Assembly (NCBI GenBank): GCA_049600855.1
Contig: JBMYQA010000128.1
Span: forward strand, 1 to 15,452
DNA length: 15,452 nucleotides
Direction of reading: 5' to 3'
From: JBMYQA01 sp049600855
GTDB lineage: Bacteria; Bacteroidota; Bacteroidia; Cytophagales; Flammeovirgaceae
The stretch's first letter is position 1; every line of letters starts with the position of its first letter. The position numbers and the translations under genes are program-made. This document shows positions 6,614 to 12,794 of the stretch, one piece after another. The notes below the pieces were generated by a model. It was not told the DNA's origin, made no database searches, and was given only the letters and a program-made list of their open reading frames with translations.

Positions 6614-7264
6614 ATGACAGAAGAAAAAGTTATAGCAGTTAGTCGATTCGATCTCTTGGTAAAAGAGTATCAAAAGTTGGTATCCTTTGAAATTTGTTAC
6701 AAAGAAGAGTCAAGACTAATGCGCATTGCCAGCGTGATCATCATGTGGTTTTGCCCTACTTTCTTAAGTCATTTTACAAGTGTCATTGGAAATCGCATTT
6801 ATTTTCCGTCTCGCAAGTTTATCGAAAAAGATGAATATGGAGCCATGCGTACCTTGGCGCACGAATTGGTACATCTCTTAGACCAGAAACAGGTCAGCAA
6901 GCCCGTGTTCATGTTTAGCTATCTTTTTCCACATTCATTGGCTATTGGTGTGTTTTCATTTCCATTTTTAGGCTGGTGGGCTCTATTATTTTTATTGTTT
7001 TTAGCCCCCATTCCATCTTGGCCTCGATTTTATTTTGAAAGTCGGGGTTATGCCATGAATGTATTAACAGCCAGAACATCACGAAAAGAAGCCATTCTTC
7101 AGAGTGCCATTCAACAATTTACTGGATGGAATTATTACCGGATGTACCCATTTAGCGATGCCGTAGAGCGGCAAATTACTACTTGGGTGGAAAAAGGTGA
7201 AAACGGCCAAGATAAAATTCTAATGAAAGTGTTGCTGATTTACGAAATGGTGCATGAAAGTTAA
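6614..7264 (+). CDS. uncharacterised membrane protein with HExxH zinc-peptidase motif
   Basis: A 216-residue protein that I cannot place in a named family. It carries LAHELVHLLDQK with HELVH at residues 83-87, the zinc-binding and catalytic signature of metallopeptidases. A possible third ligand is Glu142 in FESRGYAM, 55 residues later, as in gluzincins. Between the two is a hydrophobic hairpin (about residues 101-133: 'FMFSYLFPHS...FPFLGWWALLFLLFLAPIP'), so the active site would sit at a membrane surface. An additional hydrophobic patch lies at 37-50. The start at 6614 is secure because the in-frame ATG upstream runs into TAG at 6611-6613. It follows the DUF445 gene by 26 nt and overlaps the stop of the convergent kinase by 4 nt. 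Peptidase activity is inferred, not shown. Confidence 0.75.
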   Translation: MTEEKVIAVSRFDLLVKEYQKLVSFEICYKEESRLMRIASVIIMWFCPTFLSHFTSVIGNRIYFPSRKFIEKDEYGAMRTLAHELVHLLDQKQVSKPVFMFSYLFPHSLAIGVFSFPFLGWWALLFLLFLAPIPSWPRFYFESRGYAMNVLTARTSRKEAILQSAIQQFTGWNYYRMYPFSDAVERQITTWVEKGENGQDKILMKVLLIYEMVHES

Positions 7265-8475
7265 GCAATTTTACCTTGGTTTTTAGGAATGATGATGCGG
7301 AATGATGTTCCCACATTCAGCTCGGATTTCCGAACATATATTTTCCCTCTATGGTATTCTTCTACAATCCGCTTTACTAAGGTAAGGCCTAAGCCCCAAC
7401 CCCGCTTTTTCGTGGTAAATCCAGGTCTAAACACTTGCTTAATCTTCGATGGATGTATCCCTTTTCCCGTATCGTTGACATCAATAATGACTTGGGTATT
7501 GTCTTTAGAATTCTGAACATAGATGTCTATTTTTCCTTTACCGCTCATCGCATCTACTGCATTTTTACACAAGTTTTCAATGACCCATTCAAAAAGTGGC
7601 ACATTCATCAAACAATTCAAATCTTGAGAGAAACGTGGAGTGACTTTGATTTTTACTTTAGAGGATACGCGTTTTTGTAAATACTGTACAATACCAACCA
7701 CCACATTACCCGCATTCGCCACCTTCATGGAAGGCTCTGAACCAATATTAGAAAAACGAGCCGTGATCATTTCCAAGCGTTTGGTGTCTTTCTCCATCTC
7801 ATCGCAAAAAGACTGATCGAAGTTGGGATCGGTACGCAGTACTTCAATCCAGGCCATTAACGAGGAAATGGGCGTTCCGAGTTGATGAGCCGTTTCTTTG
7901 GCTAAACCCACCCATAGGCGGTTTTGCTCCGACTTTCGGGTGGTGCTGAAAATCACGTAAGCTAGGCCCGCTAATAACGCTAGTGCGGTGAGTTGAACAA
8001 AAGGGTAATATTTTAATTGCGTAATCAGCGAAGAGTTTCGGAAATAAATGAATTGGTTAATGCCAACCTCTTCTACTTTTATATTTAGCGGTTTATATTC
8101 CTCCTTCATCACTTTCAGCTCCTTGCGCAAAATAGCGCGCTTAGCTTCATCAGAGGCTTTTTTAGGAAAGTCAATATTTCGATGATAAGGTAATTTACCT
8201 TCATCTGGAATTGTACCTCCTTCCTCTATCAAAATCACAGGAATCGAGTGATTTTCTCCAATGACCTTATCAAACAAAAAAGTAAGTGCTTCACTAGAAC
8301 CTGATGAAGCAATTACAATCTCCTGTGCCCGTTTAAACAGCTCGATCTTGTTTTTCTCTCGTTCAGCAAGTTGTGTTACCAATGAGTTGGTATAAATAAT
8401 GGAAGCTAATCCAATCACTAAAGCCAAACAAACAATGACGAGTTGGATGATATTCTTATTGTCGTAAATCTGCAT
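7261..8475 (-). CDS. membrane sensor histidine kinase, no adjacent response regulator
   Basis: A 404-residue two-component sensor. The N-terminus has one membrane helix (about 9-28), a periplasmic sensor region of about 130 residues (29-158) that I do not recognise, and a second helix (about 159-177). The cytoplasmic part has the H-box AKETAHQLGTPISSL with phospho-acceptor His197, then N-box ENLCKNAVDAM (Asn305), G1 box DTGKGI, F box FRPGFTTK and G2 box GWGLGL, so the ATP-binding domain is complete. The HQLGTP variant is common in Bacteroidota kinases. I chose the ATG at 8475; a TTG at 8490 would add five residues and is less likely. No response regulator lies within the window on either side, so its partner is elsewhere. 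Its TAA stop is interleaved with that of the HExxH gene. Confidence 0.93.
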   Translation of the reverse strand: MQIYDNKNIIQLVIVCLALVIGLASIIYTNSLVTQLAEREKNKIELFKRAQEIVIASSGSSEALTFLFDKVIGENHSIPVILIEEGGTIPDEGKLPYHRNIDFPKKASDEAKRAILRKELKVMKEEYKPLNIKVEEVGINQFIYFRNSSLITQLKYYPFVQLTALALLAGLAYVIFSTTRKSEQNRLWVGLAKETAHQLGTPISSLMAWIEVLRTDPNFDQSFCDEMEKDTKRLEMITARFSNIGSEPSMKVANAGNVVVGIVQYLQKRVSSKVKIKVTPRFSQDLNCLMNVPLFEWVIENLCKNAVDAMSGKGKIDIYVQNSKDNTQVIIDVNDTGKGIHPSKIKQVFRPGFTTKKRGWGLGLTLVKRIVEEYHRGKIYVRKSELNVGTSFRIIIPKNQGKIA

Positions 8476-8763
8476 ATAAGTAATACTCAAAAAATAAGTT
8501 CATGATTTGTGGTAGCTTATTTTGATGTTAGCTAAGGCGATAAAATGCAGTCCTAGCAGCGCTAAGATAAGTTTTATTAACGAAGGATCGTATCAAAAGA
8601 AGCAGCAGAAATCGGGAAATTATTATTTGAGGATTACTAAACTTGAAAATATACCTTTTATTGGGTTTCAATAAGCAATATCTTAAAAAAAGTGCTCTTT
8701 TGTGATAAAACGTTGAAAGGCTTTAGTACTTACAATGGAAAGTTTATGCACAAATAGCGCATG
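8476..8763. other. intergenic region between kinase and LRR-TPR gene
   Basis: These 288 nt separate two minus-strand genes. No ORF, tRNA or clear terminator is seen. A weak interrupted pairing (CTTAT...TTAGC near 8517-8537 with GCTAA...ATAAG near 8560-8572) and a tiny AT-rich hairpin at 8688-8701 are the only structures, and neither is convincing. The kinase promoter should lie here but no good consensus match was found. Confidence 0.4.
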
Positions 8764-10665
8764 TTACTTACAATATCCGTTCATGTATTCTTTGGCTTCA
8801 TTCAAACCAAGCTCATAAGCTTTCCCCCAATCCTTACAGGCAGCATCTTTATTTTTAAGGTAATAATGACTGATTCCCCGATTGTTGAAAGAACCTGAGT
8901 GATGAGGAGTTAACACCAACGCTTTGGTATAATCAGCGATGGCTTCTTCGTATCGACCCAACTTCAACTTACAATTTCCTCGATTAAAATAACTAGAAGT
9001 AGCGCCAGCTTCTCGACCTAATTGCTTGAGCCATCCAATTGATTTGCTATACATCACTAAGGCTTCTTCGTATTTTTTCATTCTTATTTGCAAAATTTCA
9101 CCCGCTTGATAATAGGTTTCTCCTGCATCCACCGGAGCCAAAGCTTGTGCTTTTTTGAAATCTGCCAAGGCTAATTTCCAATGTTCTAATTCCATGTGTG
9201 CTTGCCCGCGATGCATGAAATAATCCGATTGCCTATCGTCCAATTCAATCGCCTGATTAAAAAGCGTGATTGCTTTTGTATAATTTTCTCCTACAAAATG
9301 CTCATATCCCGCATTGTATAAATAAACAGGGCTTAAATCCGTTTGTCCTTGCTGCGCTAAGGATTTATTTTTCTCATTCTCCTTCATAGCTGTGTACAGT
9401 GAAGGCGAAAGCTTTTTAAGGTATGCTAATTCAACAGGAAGTTCCGTAATTTGCGAGCCTGCAATGTATAACTCTTTTAAGTTTTTCAGTTTAGCCATCT
9501 CTTTCGGGATCTCCTTTACATCAGTATTGGTTAGGTCTAGTTCCCTCAAACTCGTTAGGTCACCAATTGCTAATGGCAAACTACGGATTTTACTTCCATG
9601 TAAATTCAATACTTCTAACTGAGTGAGTGCACCAATTTCAGGAGGCAGCTGAGTAACTTTTGTAGAATGAAGATTCAATTTTTTCAATTGAGTGAGTTTT
9701 CCAATACTGGCGGGCAAAGCAGTCAATGGACTCTTTTTAAGATTCATGCTTTCCAACTTGGTCAGCCCTCCAATTTCATCAGGCAATTGGGTAATTGTTG
9801 TCCAATCAAGATTTAAGTTTTTGAGTTCACGCAGCTGTCCAATTTCTTTTGGTAATCGCGTTATTTTAGTGCTGCCCAAATGCAAATAGGTTAATGCCGT
9901 AAGTTGCCCAATCTCTTTTGGAATAGCCGTAATAAAGCTATTACTTAATGATAGACTTTTTAATTTCGAAAGATTAAATACTTCTACAGGTAGTCGGGTA
10001 ATATCCGTAACTGCTAATTGAAGGGTAGTCAGCTTGGTTAATTGTCCAATTTCTTTCGGTAATACCGTAATTCTAGTACGATTGAGCGACAACTTTTCTA
10101 AGTTGCTCAGTTGACTAATTGTTTTAGGTAACTGATAGATATTGGTATCATCTAAATCCAAAACCTTGAGTTTTTTACACTTTTCAAATCCTGTAAACAA
10201 CCGCTGGATTTTTGTTCCACTCACATCGAGCTCTTGTAAATTTTGGAGTTGATTCAATTCAGTTGGAAGCTTATTGAAGCTCGAAAAGGCGAAAGATAGG
10301 CGTTCCAAGTTGGTGAGTTTTCCAATACTTGACGGCACATTTGCGCTGATGATCTCAAGCACTTTCAAGTTTTTGAGCTTACTAATTTCATTGGGTATGA
10401 TAAACGGATCCGCCTTTTTATAGGTTCCCTCAGCATCTCTATACGCATTTCCAATAATTAATACTTCTAACTGAGGAAGGTCTAATACTTCGGTTGGAAA
10501 GGTAGCGACTCCAGTTAAATTCAATGCCCTGGAGGTATCGGTCACTTCATCCAAAGCGCAAACAACGTAGTACGCTTGGTCTAAGACTTCAAGGGTATAA
10601 GGTTTTCTTTGTGCAAGTGCCACCGTACTTAATCCAATTAAGAGTAAGGTAAATAAGTGTCTCAT
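8764..10665 (-). CDS. exported leucine-rich repeat and TPR protein
   Basis: A 633-residue protein with a typical signal peptide (MRHLFTLLLIGLSTVALA, cleavage expected before Gln19). After a short N-terminal cap come 15 leucine-rich repeats of about 23 residues (about 64-425) of the bacterial type 'LPxEIGxLTxLxxLxL', forming a solenoid for protein binding. About five TPR units follow (about 447-625), for example 'YFNRGNCKLKLGRYEEAIADYTKALVLTP'. Both halves are interaction scaffolds and no catalytic domain is seen. There is no T9SS sorting domain or lipobox, so a periplasmic location is likely. The gene stands alone, divergent from the symporter. A specific function cannot be assigned; roles in cell-surface interaction or envelope assembly are guesses. 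Start at the ATG at 10665 gives the signal peptide directly. Confidence 0.9.
   Translation of the reverse strand: MRHLFTLLLIGLSTVALAQRKPYTLEVLDQAYYVVCALDEVTDTSRALNLTGVATFPTEVLDLPQLEVLIIGNAYRDAEGTYKKADPFIIPNEISKLKNLKVLEIISANVPSSIGKLTNLERLSFAFSSFNKLPTELNQLQNLQELDVSGTKIQRLFTGFEKCKKLKVLDLDDTNIYQLPKTISQLSNLEKLSLNRTRITVLPKEIGQLTKLTTLQLAVTDITRLPVEVFNLSKLKSLSLSNSFITAIPKEIGQLTALTYLHLGSTKITRLPKEIGQLRELKNLNLDWTTITQLPDEIGGLTKLESMNLKKSPLTALPASIGKLTQLKKLNLHSTKVTQLPPEIGALTQLEVLNLHGSKIRSLPLAIGDLTSLRELDLTNTDVKEIPKEMAKLKNLKELYIAGSQITELPVELAYLKKLSPSLYTAMKENEKNKSLAQQGQTDLSPVYLYNAGYEHFVGENYTKAITLFNQAIELDDRQSDYFMHRGQAHMELEHWKLALADFKKAQALAPVDAGETYYQAGEILQIRMKKYEEALVMYSKSIGWLKQLGREAGATSSYFNRGNCKLKLGRYEEAIADYTKALVLTPHHSGSFNNRGISHYYLKNKDAACKDWGKAYELGLNEAKEYMNGYCK
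9391..10476 (-). repeat. tandem leucine-rich-repeat coding units
   Basis: Fifteen units of about 69 nt encode the LRRs. Some remain similar at DNA level; for example, the plus-strand words CCAATTTCTTTTGG near 9839, CCAATCTCTTTTGG near 9908 and CCAATTTCTTTCGG near 10047 all encode PKEIGQ. This leaves room for unit gain or loss by recombination. Confidence 0.75.
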
Positions 10666-10711
10666 GTTTGAATCATATTTTGTGTTAAAAGTTGCGTGAT
10701 TCCGTGCCGCG

Positions 10712-10719
10712 CAAAATTA
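10712..10719 (-). promoter_or_regulatory. putative -7 element for the LRR-TPR gene
   Basis: TAATTTTG on the minus strand is an exact TAnnTTTG match, 46 nt upstream of the ATG. The -33 position, 19 nt further upstream, reads TTAG rather than TTTG, so support is partial. Confidence 0.35.
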
Positions 10720-10774
10720 CCGATTCAGTTGAATAAAGCTAATGTCTATTCATGATAAGAATACTTGAATTTTA

Positions 10775-10886
10775 TTGCCAAATAAATCCAGCACATAGCC
10801 TACGGTGCAACTCCTAAATGTAGAAAACACAGCTTCCAACAACTACTCTAATTTGCCAAACTCCCCTAATTTCCCTTATTTGGCAA
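10775..10886. promoter_or_regulatory. three-copy TTGCCAAA motif upstream of the symporter, candidate operator
   Basis: TTGCCAAATAA (10775-10785), TTGCCAAA (10853-10860) and the exact inverse TTATTTGGCAA (10876-10886) lie 81-192 nt before the symporter ATG. The first and third form an 11-bp perfect inverted pair; the second and third form an 8-bp pair. This suits binding by a dimeric regulator or a leader hairpin. The 301-nt intergenic region (10666-10966) otherwise holds only the LRR promoter candidate. Confidence 0.45.
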
Positions 10887-10966
10887 CTTTAAGCAGTCAG
10901 CCATCCACTTTAACACTCACTGCTGATTGCGCTGTCACATATCATCTTGTCAACAATAACATCATT

Positions 10967-12730
10967 ATGGCATTAGCAACAATTGATTGGGTAGTAATTA
11001 TTGGCTTCTTATTGCTAATTGTGGGCGTTGGCCTGAGCTATACCAATAAAGCAGGTAAAAATATAGAAAGCTTCTTTCTTGGTGGACGTAATTTACCTTG
11101 GTGGATTGCAGGTACTTCTATGGTAGCTACCACCTTTGCAGCCGATACTCCACTATTAATTACCGAATTGGTGGCCAATGATGGAATCAGTGGGAACTGG
11201 CTGTGGTGGAATGGACTCATTGGAGGAATACTCACCACCTTTTTCTTTGCTAAATTGTGGCGCCGAGCCAATATTGTAACGGATGTAGAGTTTATTGAGC
11301 TTCGTTATGCAGGTAAGCCCGCGGCTTTTTTAAGGGGATTCAAGTCAATTTACTTAGGTGTTTTTCTGAATTCGGTCATTATCGCTTGGGTAAACTTGGC
11401 TTTAATGGCGCTCATTGAGGTATTTTTTGATATCCCAAAAGGCGAACAACTTCAATACGTAGCCATTGCCATGATCGTGGTTGCCCTATATTCTTCCTTA
11501 TCTGGCTTATTAGGTGTAGCCATTACTGACTTTATTCAATTCATCATCGCCATGGCGGGTTGCATTGTTCTTGCAGTCATTGTCGTGAATTCTGAAAAAA
11601 TTGGCGGCATTAGTGGACTACAAGAAAAATTACCAGCCGATGTATTCAATTTCTTTCCTCAACTTTCCTTTTTTGGAGCGGCAAGTGTAGCAGAAACCAC
11701 AACTGTATATACCGTAGGTTTTGCCAGCTTCTTTGCTTTTGTAGGGATGCAGTGGTGGGCCAGTTGGTATCCTGGAGCCGATCCTGGTGGTGGCGGGTAC
11801 GTGGCACAACGGATTATGAGTGCAAAAAATGAAGAAGAAGCCACTAAAGCAACGTTATTGTTTCAGATCGCACACCATGCCTTACGCCCCTGGCCTTGGA
11901 TTATTGTAGCTTTGTGTGCCATTGTGTTGTATCCTGAATTGTCGACAGATGATAAAAAGTTAGGCTATGTGCTGGCGATGAAAGAGTTTTTGCCAGATGG
12001 CCTCAAAGGTTTATTGCTCGTTGCCTTTTTTGCTGCGTACATGAGTACCATCTCTACTCAATTAAATTGGGGAACTAGTTATTTAATCAATGACTTTTAC
12101 AATCGTTTTATTGAGCCTGAAGCCGATCAAAAACGATTAGTACTCGCCTCCAGAATTGGTACCGTGGTCATTATGATTATTGGACTGGCAGTTACTTCTC
12201 AAATTAGCACCTTAGAAAACGCCTTTAAGTTTATGATTAATTGTGGCGCAGGCTTGGGAATGGTATTAATTTTACGTTGGTACTGGTGGCGAATAAATGC
12301 TTGGAGTGAAATTGCAGCAACCCTAGCACCTTTTATTCCCTTTAGCATCATCACCTATTACAATGCTACCTTACTTGACCCTAAAGAAGCCATTGTTTTT
12401 CCATATGGGTTTTTCATTACAGTAGCATTCACCACCGTGGTTTGGCTAATCGTTACCTTTGTAACTTCGCCTACTGAAACCTCGGTACTCAATAAGTTTT
12501 ATCAAAAAATCCAACCTGAAGGTGCTTGGGGCGTTGTGAGAAGCCGACTGGGTATTCCTAAAAAACCATCAGAACTACCCTCATTATTTTTGAAATGGTT
12601 TGCAGGTATTGCTTTAGTGTATGCTTTCCTATTCTTCATGGGCAAAATCATCTTTGGCGATTACGTTAATGCACTGTATTACTTAGCAGTATTTGGCGTA
12701 AGCGCCTTCTACCTTTCTAAAAAACTTTAA
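10967..12730 (+). CDS. sodium:solute symporter (SSS family)
   Basis: A 587-residue inner-membrane cotransporter of the SSS/SLC5 family with about 14 hydrophobic helices. Family marks are the N-terminal 'ESFFLGGRNLPWWIAGTSM' segment, the conserved 'AADTPLL' and 'VTDVEFIELRY' stretches of the first helices, 'YSSLSGLLGVAITDFIQF', and the TM8 block AAYMSTISTQLNWG. In that block Ser360, Thr361 and Ser363 match the Na2 sodium-site region of vSGLT-like carriers. The solute (sugar, amino acid or other) cannot be told from sequence. The start at ATG 10967 (MALATIDWVV) places the first membrane helix as in relatives. An in-frame GTG at 10805 would add 54 polar, low-complexity residues and crosses the TTGCCAAA motifs, so I reject it. 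It ends at a hairpin shared with the convergent nuclease gene. Confidence 0.93.
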   Translation: MALATIDWVVIIGFLLLIVGVGLSYTNKAGKNIESFFLGGRNLPWWIAGTSMVATTFAADTPLLITELVANDGISGNWLWWNGLIGGILTTFFFAKLWRRANIVTDVEFIELRYAGKPAAFLRGFKSIYLGVFLNSVIIAWVNLALMALIEVFFDIPKGEQLQYVAIAMIVVALYSSLSGLLGVAITDFIQFIIAMAGCIVLAVIVVNSEKIGGISGLQEKLPADVFNFFPQLSFFGAASVAETTTVYTVGFASFFAFVGMQWWASWYPGADPGGGGYVAQRIMSAKNEEEATKATLLFQIAHHALRPWPWIIVALCAIVLYPELSTDDKKLGYVLAMKEFLPDGLKGLLLVAFFAAYMSTISTQLNWGTSYLINDFYNRFIEPEADQKRLVLASRIGTVVIMIIGLAVTSQISTLENAFKFMINCGAGLGMVLILRWYWWRINAWSEIAATLAPFIPFSIITYYNATLLDPKEAIVFPYGFFITVAFTTVVWLIVTFVTSPTETSVLNKFYQKIQPEGAWGVVRSRLGIPKKPSELPSLFLKWFAGIALVYAFLFFMGKIIFGDYVNALYYLAVFGVSAFYLSKKL

Positions 12731-12731
12731 C

Positions 12732-12765
12732 AAAAAAAAGAGGCAACCAACTGGCGCCTCCTTTC
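12732..12765. terminator. hairpin terminator between symporter and nuclease gene
   Basis: GAGGC (12740-12744) pairs with GCCTC (12756-12760) around an 11-nt loop that contains a further CCA/TGG pairing. Eight A (12732-12739) supply a strong U-tract for the minus strand, so it should end the nuclease transcript. Pairing of AAAG with CTTT past a bulge lets it act weakly on the symporter side too. Confidence 0.7.
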
Positions 12766-12794
12766 CCATTGTTTATTTCAAGAATCAATTCAAA

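Noticed and set aside
7261..7264. stop overlap as a sign of a frameshift or sequencing error
   Set aside because: Both proteins are full length with plausible C-termini, so the overlap is a genuine tail-to-tail arrangement.
8476..8490. TTG start adding five residues to the histidine kinase
   Set aside because: An ATG at 8475 in the same frame is more likely and still precedes the first membrane helix.
8688..8701. AAAAG/CTTTT hairpin as terminator of the LRR-TPR gene
   Set aside because: It has only five A-T-rich pairs and a 4-nt loop, and lies more than 60 nt past the stop, so it is too weak to call.
9391..10476. tandem repeats as a CRISPR or satellite array
   Set aside because: The periodicity of about 69 nt is in frame and encodes degenerate leucine-rich repeats.
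10805..10966. 54-codon in-frame N-terminal extension of the symporter from a GTG
   Set aside because: The residues are polar, Asn/Ser/Thr-rich and unlike symporter N-termini. The stretch carries the repeated TTGCCAAA motifs, and ATG 10967 begins the normal first helix.
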